64,000 bases of DNA from assembly GCF_965219885.1 (NCBI RefSeq), contig NZ_CBDCOT010000009.1, positions 2,604,001 to 2,668,000 on the forward strand. The letters are read 5' to 3'. The notes below the pieces were generated by a model, which saw nothing but the letters and a program-made list of their open reading frames with translations, was not told where the DNA came from and did not search any database. Of this stretch, positions 33,544-42,087 are shown one piece after another. This DNA is from Curvivirga sp965219885. GTDB lineage: Bacteria; Pseudomonadota; Alphaproteobacteria; UBA8366; Aestuariispiraceae. Each line of letters opens with the position of its first letter. The stretch's first letter is position 1. Made by a program: the position numbers and the translations under genes.

Positions 33544-34603
33544 GTAGCTGGCATGTATATTTTACATTTGGTTGCAAGAAGTGGTCTTTTAGTTCGGGTT
33601 TAGATTCAATGAGTTGGCTGAATGGTACGAGTTGGATAGGCGTTTGAGGAAAGCAAGTTTGCCCATATTCAAACTGGATGATTTGGCGATCTTTATTCTT
33701 TGGGATCAGCCCTTTATGGATACCTGATGTATCTACCAATAAACAAGTTCCGGCAGGGCCTGTGAGGTTTACCGGTTTGGATTTCAGATACATTTCACAG
33801 TCTTCATCAGTTTTTCTAAACTCTTTTACATACCAGTTTATAAACTCTTGCGGGTTATTCGAGCTTTTAAGAATTTCTTGAAGTTTAGTCAGATTATGCG
33901 TTTCCGGATAATAGCAGTGCGGCCCAGAATGATCATCCACATCTGTAAGATATATAAAACCTTTGCAAAATCTGAAATCATCGAGATCAAAATGGAAGTT
34001 CTGCGCATTTTTCGGTTCGCTATGACCGGAAAACGACCACCATGAAGATATATTCGTTATAATAACTGGATGCCCGATATAACTTTCTGCAGTTTGAAGA
34101 AATCGGTCGCTGGTAGCAGCATACAAGATGTCGATTGATCTTATTAGGTCGCGAACCTCGTATCTTGCCATATTGTGGTTCGCTGCATCATTTAGATTAG
34201 TTGGTTTGAGGTCCTTTTGAGTATCACCAACATAAAGTGTCTGAGTGTCCAAATATTTTCTTATCGACTGTAATAGATCTGAACTAATTGATGGTACTTC
34301 TGTGTAACCTACATTTGTAATGTTAGAAAGTTCTTCAGTTTCAGTTACTTCGGTAGTCAGATTCATCTGGGTGCTAATAAAATATTTAAATGCTAAGGTA
34401 GTCGCATCTCTTAGAGGTTGATTCATATACCCTTGAATATGGTTTTTTGCGTTTGATACCACGCGTGATCTAATTTTAAGATCTGAGAACTCAGTTTCAG
34501 TGACAGGTAATAAGGGTCTTAAAGGTGAAAAATCATCTACTGCATATAGAAAATCATAGAAAGCCTGATACCATTTGGTGCTTATTTGGCTGGCATGTTT
34601 CAT
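33524..34603 (-). CDS. Phytanoyl-CoA dioxygenase-like (2-oxoglutarate/Fe(II)) protein
   Basis: 359 aa. A possible facial triad is His204-X-Asp206 in FHFDLDDF, and His296 in DTSGIHKGL, with Arg306 in the place expected for 2-oxoglutarate binding (DRQIIQFEY). The sequence style, ITNISSWWSFSGHS and GFIYLTDVDDHSGPHCYYPETHN, is that of PhyH-like oxygenases. The N-terminal 100 residues show no domain I know. Codon use and AT content look different from neighbours, and the gene overlaps the end of mobA. Substrate unknown; possible acquired gene. Confidence 0.65.
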   Translation of the reverse strand: MKHASQISTKWYQAFYDFLYAVDDFSPLRPLLPVTETEFSDLKIRSRVVSNAKNHIQGYMNQPLRDATTLAFKYFISTQMNLTTEVTETEELSNITNVGYTEVPSISSDLLQSIRKYLDTQTLYVGDTQKDLKPTNLNDAANHNMARYEVRDLIRSIDILYAATSDRFLQTAESYIGHPVIITNISSWWSFSGHSEPKNAQNFHFDLDDFRFCKGFIYLTDVDDHSGPHCYYPETHNLTKLQEILKSSNNPQEFINWYVKEFRKTDEDCEMYLKSKPVNLTGPAGTCLLVDTSGIHKGLIPKNKDRQIIQFEYGQTCFPQTPIQLVPFSQLIESKPELKDHFLQPNVKYTCQLLIDYEA

Positions 34604-34866
34604 ATGATTGCTCCTAAATTTTATACTGAAAAATCTAAAATATGTTCAGCGTATATTGAACTGTTGGGTGCTCAAACTGTTTTACAATATACCCGAGCTG
34701 CCCATTTACTAATATACTATCGGGGAATGTTCTTTTCTTAATCTTTCACTCTACCGTTTAATATATTCTTCTTCTAAGTAAACTAAAATAGAAAAATCTT
34801 GTGTTTGAGTTAAGCATTCCGTATCCATTTCTTCTTAACATAAAATAATAATGTGGAAGTTGGATT

Positions 34867-36069
34867 ATGTTTATCTCTTTGGATGATGTGAAAAATGCGG
34901 CGGAAAAAATTAAAGATGACGTATATAACACACGTCAACGCCGTTCTATTACGCTCAGCAAAATTACAAATGCAGATGTATATTTGAAATTTGAAAATCG
35001 TCAATTTACCGCATCCTTTAAGGAACGTGGTGCTTTGAATCGATTATTGAATCTATCTGATGAAGAGAAAGCAAGCGGTGTAATTGCCATGTCTGCGGGA
35101 AATCACGCGCAAGGCGTATCTTTTCATGCAGCGAGACTTGGAATTCCGGCAACCATTGTAATGCCCAGAAACACACCGACAGTTAAGGTAGAACATACAG
35201 AGGCACATGGTGCTAATGTTATTCTGTATGGTTTGACATTGGCTGAAGCTGCAACTTATGCACATGAAAAAGCTATAGAAGAGGATTTAACATTCATTCA
35301 TCCTTACGATGATGCAGATGTTATTGCAGGGCAAGGAACGGTCGCCCTAGAAATTTTGGAACAGTTCCCTGATATTCAAGATCTTATAATTCCTATTGGC
35401 GGTGGTGGATTGATTTCCGGTATCGCTGTTGCAGCCAAAACGATTAACCCCGATATTCGTGTATTTGGTGTTCAGACCGCTCTTTATCCATCTATGAAAC
35501 AGATTTTAAATAAAGAAGTCCCCGTCTGTGGTGGTTCAACGATTGCAGAAGGTATCGCGGTAAAATATCCAGGTGAAAATACACGTAAAATTGTGGAAGA
35601 ACTGGTTGATGATATTTTGTTGGTCACAGAGAATGAGTTGGAAAGCGCAATCTCCCTCCTATTGAATGTGGAGAAGACGGTTGTTGAAGGCGCTGGTGCC
35701 GCGGGGCTAGCAGCGGTGATTGGTAATAAGCAACTATTTGAAGGACGTAAAGTTGCAATGGTTCTTACAGGCGGGAATATCGACCAACGCCTGTTAGCGA
35801 CAGTTTTGATGCGTGATATGGCGCGCAGTGGTCGCTTGGCGCGTTTACGTATTCACCTGATGGATCGCCCTTGTGCGTTAGCGGATGTGTCACGTTTAAT
35901 TGGGGATAATGGTGGCAATATTGTTGAAATTTCTCATCAACGTATTTTTACACATGTTCCCGCAAAGGATACTTCTATTGAGGTTGCGATTGAAACAAGA
36001 GATGCTTCTCAATTAGAAAAGATCGTTGGCATCCTGGAAGCCGCAGATTTTCCCGTTTCTCAATTATAA
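34867..36069 (+). CDS. Threonine ammonia-lyase (threonine/serine dehydratase) with ACT domain
   Basis: 400 aa. PLP fold-type II: the catalytic lysine is in FTASFKERGALNRL, the phosphate loop is IPIGGGGLISGIAVA, and the serine/glycine-rich SAGNHAQGV is present. A C-terminal ACT domain (about 325-400) begins LRIHLMDRPCALADVSRLIGDNGGNI. The enzyme deaminates L-threonine to 2-oxobutyrate. The length and ACT arrangement match the ~400-aa alphaproteobacterial form that is often labelled ilvA or tdcB. Transcribed alone, with its own terminator. Confidence 0.9.
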   Translation: MFISLDDVKNAAEKIKDDVYNTRQRRSITLSKITNADVYLKFENRQFTASFKERGALNRLLNLSDEEKASGVIAMSAGNHAQGVSFHAARLGIPATIVMPRNTPTVKVEHTEAHGANVILYGLTLAEAATYAHEKAIEEDLTFIHPYDDADVIAGQGTVALEILEQFPDIQDLIIPIGGGGLISGIAVAAKTINPDIRVFGVQTALYPSMKQILNKEVPVCGGSTIAEGIAVKYPGENTRKIVEELVDDILLVTENELESAISLLLNVEKTVVEGAGAAGLAAVIGNKQLFEGRKVAMVLTGGNIDQRLLATVLMRDMARSGRLARLRIHLMDRPCALADVSRLIGDNGGNIVEISHQRIFTHVPAKDTSIEVAIETRDASQLEKIVGILEAADFPVSQL

Positions 36070-36205
36070 GACTCTAGAGTCAAATATAAGAGAATCATTT
36101 TAGAGTCCTGATTTAAAGGACTCTTTTGTTGCAAACATGCATCACTCAGGAAAATACCCATTTAATTGTTCCTTCTATGATTGACCTGATTCGCGAATTA
36201 GATTC
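36070..36205. promoter_or_regulatory. Cluster of seven GANTC (CcrM) sites before an unknown gene
   Basis: GANTC occurs at 36070, 36077, 36092, 36103, 36119, 36188 and 36201. Chance expectation in 136 bp is about 0.5. Two of them lie in the arms of the terminator (36102-36127). The cluster precedes the unknown gene starting at 36244, so methylation-dependent control is possible. Confidence 0.45.
36102..36127 (+). terminator. Terminator of the threonine ammonia-lyase gene
   Basis: AGAGTCC (36102-36108) pairs with GGACTCT (36118-36124), followed by TTTTG. Confidence 0.8.
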
Positions 36206-36243
36206 TTTTGATAGTGAGAAGAAATATAAGAGGGGATTTTCAT

Positions 36244-36930
36244 ATGTTTGCACCGGGCAAAGAGCTCATGGCGACAATGGAAGTTATGATTGCCAAGGAA
36301 ATAGCACGTTTACTTCAAGAAGCGGACTGCTGTGTGTTTGTTGTATATGATCCATCAAATCCAGAGATGGATCCTCTTGACTATATATGTCATGAGCGAA
36401 AGTCGGGGCAGCCAATCAATATGAATGTGGCGCTGGACTATGAAGGTATCGGTGTTTGGTATCTCGTCTTTAGAAATGAAGATGTTTTTAATGCAAAAAA
36501 AGTTCTTTTACATATTGAAGATGGACAATTTATCCATGGACAGATGGGAGATTTTAAAGGCTACTGGCAAGACTTTCCAAGATACATTCTTGAAGATAGA
36601 TGGGTCCAAGAGCAACTTGCAAAGACTGTATCAAACGATAGTTTCCATGTGCATGAGGTAGAAGAACATCGTGAAGCGTTTTCGCATTCAATAGATGAGT
36701 TTGTCCATGAAAATGATGAAGGTATCCTGAAGGATGAAGTCAATCCCGTGAATGCCGCCACTGTTTCTCAGAATAACTGGTTTGAACCTCCAGAGGAAAA
36801 AGAACCAGAATTGAGTCCCTTTGCGCAAGACGATCAAGAGAGTGTAGATTTGATAGATCTATATGATCAAGACGGCATACAAGTAGATGGCTTTCCAGAT
36901 CAACCATTTGGTAGATTTTCTAGAAATTAA
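36244..36930 (+). CDS. Unknown protein with GANTC-rich upstream region
   Basis: 228 aa from the ATG at 36244, chosen because AGAGGGG lies 9 bases before it; a frame extension to 36208 is less likely. The first half looks globular (ATMEVMIAKEIARLLQEADCC, VYDPSNPEMDPLDYICHERK, LVFRNEDVFNAKKVLLHIED). The second half is acidic and low in hydrophobic residues (EEKEPELSPFAQDDQES and the like), likely disordered. No family recognised. The upstream GANTC cluster hints at cell-cycle-linked expression. Confidence 0.65.
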   Translation: MFAPGKELMATMEVMIAKEIARLLQEADCCVFVVYDPSNPEMDPLDYICHERKSGQPINMNVALDYEGIGVWYLVFRNEDVFNAKKVLLHIEDGQFIHGQMGDFKGYWQDFPRYILEDRWVQEQLAKTVSNDSFHVHEVEEHREAFSHSIDEFVHENDEGILKDEVNPVNAATVSQNNWFEPPEEKEPELSPFAQDDQESVDLIDLYDQDGIQVDGFPDQPFGRFSRN

Positions 36931-36965
36931 TTTTAGTTAAGCGAAATATGCATGTCTTTGAAACT

Positions 36966-37002
36966 AAAAAGCCTGTCAGTAGTGAAACTGACAGGCTTTT
37001 TT
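36966..37002. terminator. Strong bidirectional terminator
   Basis: AAAAAGCCTGTCAGT (36966-36980) pairs with ACTGACAGGCTTTTT (36987-37001), with T-runs on both strands. Confidence 0.92.
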
Positions 37003-37044
37003 ATGCATAGGCATTGCAGCGTAGTTTTTAATTCTTGGAGGTAT

Positions 37045-37227
37045 TTAAATCGCGCAAGTAACACCATTTTCAGTTACAACTGGTTTACGTTTGCCAATTG
37101 TAAAAAAGCTAACAATAGCTTTGAAGATTCTTGCGGCTTCCTCGCTGCGTAGTTGACGTGCGCGGGCCATAGCAGCTTCAATTTCAGAGCTAGAGAGTGT
37201 TGCGTCTAATTTATCCCAGTCAGTCAT
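37045..37227 (-). CDS. Small helical protein, unknown
   Basis: 60 aa. MTDWDKLDATLSSSEIEAAM is followed by ARARQLRSEEAARIFKAIVS, then a short basic turn and a C-terminal ENGVTCAI. The RSEEAARIFKAI amphipathic helix resembles many small alphaproteobacterial proteins of unknown role. It has a good upstream AGGATAAGA before the ATG and ends at a strong terminator, so it is likely real. No function can be offered. Confidence 0.6.
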   Translation of the reverse strand: MTDWDKLDATLSSSEIEAAMARARQLRSEEAARIFKAIVSFFTIGKRKPVVTENGVTCAI

Positions 37228-37478
37228 TGTCTTATCCTCAAATTCAATACTTACGTTTTCTCATTCAGTGTGTTGAGAGATAAATAAGAAAAAAACGGCT
37301 GAATGAGTAGTGATATTCTCAATTATGAGCTATGCGTATTCTGCATGGCTTTGAAAATCTTTAGGGATTATATAGATTTAGGCGTAAATAATAAGTCAGA
37401 TTTTTCTTTATTTGTGACGAATAGGCACATACTATGCATGTTTAATAATGAATATATATATACTTTAGGTGATGTGAG

Positions 37479-38393
37479 ATGGACAAGGTTGGTGAATTAT
37501 CTGTTTTTGTAAAGGTTGTGGAAGAGGGTGGATTTTCTTCTGCGGCACGTGCTATGTCTTTAACGCCAAGCGCTGTGAGTAAACAGATCGGACGTTTAGA
37601 AGACCGTCTGGGCGTGCGCCTGATCAACCGTACAACACGTAGCTTGTCGCTTACACCAGAGGGGCGTAGCTTCTTTGAACGCTGTCGAACAATTTTAACA
37701 GATATAGAAGATGCGGAATCAATTGTAACGCAGTCGCATTCGACACCACGTGGTAGTCTTCGTATTACGACCGGCGTGGCTTTTGGCCGCCATCAGATAA
37801 CTCCACTGTTACCAGAGTTCTTGGAACGTTATCCGGATGTTTCTATCGAATTGATTAAAACCGATAGTATCGTCGACTTAGTGGAACAGGGAATCGATGC
37901 TGCAATTCGTTTTGGTGAATTAGCGGATTCCAGTATGGTTGCTCGTTTCCTTGCGCGTAGTCGTCGGGCGATTGTGGCGTCGCCTGAATATCTTGAAAAA
38001 CATGGTGTACCCCAACATCCAGATGAATTGGAAAAACATAACTGTTTAACCTTTTTCTCAATGCCTCAATTGAATGAATGGGTATTTAGGGTTGGTGAGG
38101 AAGAGGTACCATATACAGCAACAGGTAATTTCTCTGCTAATAACGGTGAATCCATTCATGATATGGTATTGAATGGTGGTGGTATTGCACGTCTTGCTGA
38201 GTTTTTGGTCGCAAAAGAGGTGCAGGATGGAAAATTGATCCGTGTCTTAACCGACTTTTATCGTGATATTGAGATACCGATACACGCGGTTTATCCGTCG
38301 CGTCGGCATTTATCGCCCAAGCTAAGATGTTTTGTTGATTTCCTTGTTGAGAAATTCAGTCCGGTTCCTCCATGGGAGAGATTGCAAGACTAG
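37479..38393 (+). CDS. LysR-family transcriptional regulator
   Basis: 304 aa. The HTH is GGFSSAARAMSLTPSAVSKQIGRLEDRLGVRLINRTTRSLSLT in style (near residues 18-60), followed by a LysR substrate-binding domain. The DLVEQGIDAAIRFGELADS segment and TLNEW-type segments place it in the large AaeR/DmlR-like subgroup (LysR with a Y/F in the effector pocket). No divergent partner gene, so the target is unclear. The next gene downstream, a formate dehydrogenase, is convergent. A terminator follows at 38399-38423. Confidence 0.85.
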   Translation: MDKVGELSVFVKVVEEGGFSSAARAMSLTPSAVSKQIGRLEDRLGVRLINRTTRSLSLTPEGRSFFERCRTILTDIEDAESIVTQSHSTPRGSLRITTGVAFGRHQITPLLPEFLERYPDVSIELIKTDSIVDLVEQGIDAAIRFGELADSSMVARFLARSRRAIVASPEYLEKHGVPQHPDELEKHNCLTFFSMPQLNEWVFRVGEEEVPYTATGNFSANNGESIHDMVLNGGGIARLAEFLVAKEVQDGKLIRVLTDFYRDIEIPIHAVYPSRRHLSPKLRCFVDFLVEKFSPVPPWERLQD

Positions 38394-38398
38394 AGATT

Positions 38399-38423
38399 AA
38401 AGAGGCTTTCGGGCCTCTTTTTT
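38399..38423 (+). terminator. Terminator of the LysR gene
   Basis: AAAGAGGC (38399-38406) pairs with GCCTCTTT (38413-38420), followed by T residues. Confidence 0.85.
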
Positions 38424-38446
38424 ATGTCTGGAAAACAAAAAAATAA

Positions 38447-38466
38447 CCCGAAGAAAAATCTTCGGG
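38447..38466 (-). terminator. Second minus-strand hairpin downstream of the FDH gene
   Basis: CCCGAAGA (38447-38454) pairs with TCTTCGGG (38459-38466). On the minus strand it is followed by TTATTTTTTTG, so it could be a back-up terminator for the FDH gene. Confidence 0.6.
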
Positions 38467-38537
38467 CTAAGTGGATGGATTTAAGGACAGAAAAAGAAAT
38501 GTCTCTCTGCTGTCGAAAACCATACTAGTTAAAATGG

Positions 38538-38575
38538 AAAAGGCCTTCTTTGACATAAATCAAAGAAGGCCTTTT
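38538..38575. terminator. Strong bidirectional terminator after the FDH gene
   Basis: AAAAGGCCTTCTTTGA (38538-38553) pairs with TCAAAGAAGGCCTTTT (38560-38575) around CATAAA. Confidence 0.9.
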
Positions 38576-38598
38576 ATTAGTGACTTTGTCACATATGT

Positions 38599-41382
38599 TT
38601 ATTCAGCTGCGAGTGCAGGTGCCTTCTCAAGGCGAGCAGCGCAATATTTGAACTCAGGAATTTTACCAAACGGATCCAATTTTGGATTGGTTAGTAAGTT
38701 TGCTGGACCCTCAGAGAAACAGAATGGCACAAACAGCATGCCTTTGGTCACATCACGATCCATACGCGCTTTTACATGGATAGAACCACGACGTGTATGC
38801 ACGTAAACCATATCACCCGGTTCAATACCTTGTTCGGCCATAAAGGCAGGGTGAATGTGGACAACAGCTTCTGGTTCAATTGTATCAAGAACGGTAGAAC
38901 GACGTGTCATGGCGCCTGTATGCCAATGTTCAAGCAAGCGACCTGTTGTCAGAACCATTGGGAAGTCGTCATCCGGTGTTTCCGCAGGTGGTACCAAATC
39001 TGTTGGAACGAGCTTCGCACGGCCGGATTCCGTTGGGAATTGATCAACAAAGATAATCGCGTCTCCAGGCTCACCTTCTTGTGCACATGGATAGGTCACA
39101 GAATCTTCGTTTTCAAGACGTTCCCAACTGATACCTTTCATATTATCCATCACTTCTACGATCTCAGCATAGACGTCTTTCGGATGTGTATATGTCCAGT
39201 TCAAACCAACACGATTTGCTAGTTCCTGAATAAGTTCCCAATCCTGTCTTGCTTCACCCGGCATCTCAAGAGCAGGACGTGCTAATTGAACTTCACGGTT
39301 TGTATTGGTGAAGGTGCCCCATTTTTCCTGGAAGGCGCTTGCTGGTAAGATCACATCCGCATGGAAAGCAGTTTCAGTCATGAAGATATCTTGAACAACC
39401 AAATGTTTCAATTTCGCCAATGCAGCGCGGGCATGATGTGCATCCGGATCAGACATCGCTGGGTTTTCACCCATGATATACATAGCCTGAACTTCTTCTG
39501 CATGAATCGCATCCATTGTTTCAACAACGGTCAGACCGCGTTTATCATCCAGTTTTGTATCCCAGAATTTTTCGTATTTCGCGTGGATGTCTTCCTTATC
39601 TACAAACTTATAGTTTGGATAAAACATAGGAATAAGGCCCATGTCAGATGCACCCTGTACGTTGTTTTGACCACGTAGTGGATGCAAACCTGTACCGTCA
39701 CGACCAATTTGACCTGTAATCATTGCCATGGTGATCAAGCAACGTGAGTTATCGGTACCATGAACATGCTGTGATACACCCATACCCCAGAAGATGATGG
39801 ATTTGTCTGCTGTTGCGTAAGCACGCGCAACCTCACGAAGCTCTTCCGCAGAAATACCGCAAATCTCCGCCATTTTTTCTGGGGAAAATTGTTTTACTTT
39901 CTCTTTAACAGCATCGTAGTTATCCACACGATTTTTGATGAATTCCTCATTTGTAAGACCTTCTTCAATAATTGTGTGAATGATAGCATTTAGCATGGAT
40001 ACATCAGCACCAGGTTTGAACTGTAGATGCTTCCACGCATGACGTGCCATGTTTTGGCCGCGCGGATCCATAATGACTAGTTTTGCACCACGTTTAGCCG
40101 CTTGTTTGAAGTAACTTGCGGCAACTGGATGGTTCCAGTTCGGGCGACAACCAATCATGATGATCACATCTGATTCTTCAGCCGCGCGGAATGGCGCGGA
40201 TACCGCACCTGAATTGATACCTTCCATCAAAGCCGCAACAGAAGATGCATGGCAAAGGCGTGTACAATGGTCCACATTATTTGTTTTAAATGCTGTGCGG
40301 ATCAATTTTTGGAAGAGGTATGCTTCTTCGTTTGAGCCTTTAGCAGAACCAAAGCCGGCAATACCTTTTGGTCCTTGTGTCGCATGAACGTCTTTCATAC
40401 CTTTTGCAGCCAAATCCAATGCTTCTTCCCATGTTGCTTCACGGAAATGAGTGAATGGATTGGATTGATCAACTTCGTCATCCCAACGTTTTTCAACGCC
40501 TTCTTTACGAATTAATGGCTTGGTTAGGCGGGCAGGGTGGCTGGCATAATCCATGCCGAAGCGGCCTTTAACGCATAAACGTTGCTGGTTTGCGATACCG
40601 TTACGGCCTTCAACCTTAAGGATCTTGTTGTCTTTAACGTGAATTTCAGTTTGGCATCCAACACCACAGAATGGGCAAAGAGATTTAACAATTTTATCAG
40701 CTTTACCAGTAAAGACTTGTTTGTCATCCAATTGTGTCGCTGGCATCAAAGCGCCTGTTGGACAAGCTTGCACACATTCACCACAAGCCACACAAGTAGA
40801 CTGACCCATAGGGTCGCCAAAGTCAAAAGTAATAGTGGCACCATGTCCGCGACCTGACATACCAATCACGTCATTTACCTGCACTTCGCGACATGCACGT
40901 ACACAAAGGTTGCAATTAATACATGCATCCAAATTCACACGCATTGCAACATGACTGTCATCAACGGCTACTTTTTCACGCTCTGGGAAACGGCTGGTTT
41001 CAACACCCATATCTGTTGCCCAGTTCCAGAAACGAGAATCCGGATCATGTGCAACTTCTTTGGCTGGTTGATCCGCCATTAACAGTTCAAAAACCATCTC
41101 ACGAGATTGTTTTGCACGTTCGCTTGCAGTTTTAACAATCATTCCGTTTTGTGGCTCACGGATACAGGACGCTGTCAGGGTGCGTTCACCTTCAACTTCC
41201 ACCATACAAGCGCGACAATTGCCATCTGGTCTGTAACCGGGTTCAGGCGTATAACATAGATGAGGGATTTCTGTTCCCAAACGTTGAGCGACTTGCCAAA
41301 TTGTTTCCCCTGGCTTCGCAACAACTTCGTTACCATCCAGAACAAAAGAAACGGATTTATCTTGTGTGGTGTTTTCGGACAT
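38599..41382 (-). CDS. Formate dehydrogenase alpha subunit (Mo, Cys-type)
   Basis: About 927 aa from the ATG at 41380-41382; an in-frame TTG six codons upstream is less likely. The N-terminus has a plant-type [2Fe-2S] domain (Cys at about 43, 56, 59, 73), two [4Fe-4S] ferredoxin motifs (CINCNLCVRAC and CVACGECVQACP), then a CPFCGVGC cluster and the bis-MGD molybdopterin domain. The catalytic ligand is Cys377 in RLCHASSVA, so it is the non-selenocysteine type. It oxidises formate to CO2. No fdsB/fdsG/fdsD partner genes are adjacent, which is unusual. A C-terminal molydopterin dinucleotide domain is complete. The Mo maturation genes lie about 5-8 kb upstream. Confidence 0.9.
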   Translation of the reverse strand: MSENTTQDKSVSFVLDGNEVVAKPGETIWQVAQRLGTEIPHLCYTPEPGYRPDGNCRACMVEVEGERTLTASCIREPQNGMIVKTASERAKQSREMVFELLMADQPAKEVAHDPDSRFWNWATDMGVETSRFPEREKVAVDDSHVAMRVNLDACINCNLCVRACREVQVNDVIGMSGRGHGATITFDFGDPMGQSTCVACGECVQACPTGALMPATQLDDKQVFTGKADKIVKSLCPFCGVGCQTEIHVKDNKILKVEGRNGIANQQRLCVKGRFGMDYASHPARLTKPLIRKEGVEKRWDDEVDQSNPFTHFREATWEEALDLAAKGMKDVHATQGPKGIAGFGSAKGSNEEAYLFQKLIRTAFKTNNVDHCTRLCHASSVAALMEGINSGAVSAPFRAAEESDVIIMIGCRPNWNHPVAASYFKQAAKRGAKLVIMDPRGQNMARHAWKHLQFKPGADVSMLNAIIHTIIEEGLTNEEFIKNRVDNYDAVKEKVKQFSPEKMAEICGISAEELREVARAYATADKSIIFWGMGVSQHVHGTDNSRCLITMAMITGQIGRDGTGLHPLRGQNNVQGASDMGLIPMFYPNYKFVDKEDIHAKYEKFWDTKLDDKRGLTVVETMDAIHAEEVQAMYIMGENPAMSDPDAHHARAALAKLKHLVVQDIFMTETAFHADVILPASAFQEKWGTFTNTNREVQLARPALEMPGEARQDWELIQELANRVGLNWTYTHPKDVYAEIVEVMDNMKGISWERLENEDSVTYPCAQEGEPGDAIIFVDQFPTESGRAKLVPTDLVPPAETPDDDFPMVLTTGRLLEHWHTGAMTRRSTVLDTIEPEAVVHIHPAFMAEQGIEPGDMVYVHTRRGSIHVKARMDRDVTKGMLFVPFCFSEGPANLLTNPKLDPFGKIPEFKYCAARLEKAPALAAE

Positions 41383-41499
41383 GTGTACCGGATCCTGCAA
41401 ATTACTATTTGATTTATTATATATCAGATGTACCCGAATAGAATTCAGGCCAATTTAATCACTTTTTATACGAGTTTTTACAGAAGCTATGTTCGGATT

Positions 41500-41533
41500 G
41501 CGTCACCGAGCATTTATGTCGCGTCATTGTGCA
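41500..41533. promoter_or_regulatory. Direct repeats two helical turns apart upstream of the FDH gene
   Basis: GCGTCACCGAGCA (41500-41512) and GCGTCATTGTGCA (41521-41533) match at 10 of 13 positions with a 21-bp period. They lie about 120-150 bp before the FDH start and about 440-475 bp from the PilZ start. Likely a regulator site; which regulator is unknown. Confidence 0.4.
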
Positions 41534-41593
41534 AAAATGGCGCAAAAAAATGTATATATAACTCACTCAAGACAATTGATTAAATTTTTGAAA

Positions 41594-41974
41594 TCAATGA
41601 ATTGATGCGGGTTGTGCATATTGGCTTTGGTTACGTCGATCCGTTTGTGCAGGTAGACCGTTTACGGTTTGCGATAGTGCAGATTCTACATCTTGTTGTC
41701 GACTACTTTCGTTTTCAAATGTAAGTCCTAAAGCTTCACCATTATTCCACATCACAGATGCATCAATACGCCCAATTTCGGGCATATTTAACATGATGCG
41801 TGAATTTGGGGCCAAAGAATAACATCCCATTATCATGGCACCTGAAATAGATAAGTTTACGATTGTGCCTACAAAAGTCTCGCCATAAGCCTGAAAATTT
41901 GCTGGGATAGATGACATATGACGTGGCATTTCCCGTCTGGGAAAATCGCTACGTGCAGCTGATGTTTCCGCCAT
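41594..41974 (-). CDS. PilZ-domain protein (c-di-GMP effector)
   Basis: 126 aa made almost wholly of a PilZ domain. The c-di-GMP motifs are visible: an RREMPRH region near residue 15 (RxxxR type) and NLSISGAMI (D/NxSxxG) near residue 42. GAGGAGGAG just before the ATG makes a strong ribosome-binding site. It has no output domain. It could receive c-di-GMP from the GGDEF/EAL protein, but that is an inference. The protein tail (QTDRRNQSQYAQ) is polar and likely disordered. Confidence 0.85.
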   Translation of the reverse strand: MAETSAARSDFPRREMPRHMSSIPANFQAYGETFVGTIVNLSISGAMIMGCYSLAPNSRIMLNMPEIGRIDASVMWNNGEALGLTFENESSRQQDVESALSQTVNGLPAQTDRRNQSQYAQPASIH

Positions 41975-42087
41975 TTCATGCTCCTCCTCAATTATACTTT
42001 ACTCTTTGTCGAGTATAATATCAGATAAGCATTTATATGTCATGGCGCAATTTATAGATAACAATATCGTTTAAATTGTAATTATAT

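Noticed and set aside
40923..41441. Plus-strand ORFs opposite the N-terminal part of the FDH gene
   Set aside because: They mirror conserved FDH iron-sulfur motifs on the other strand, so they are shadows.
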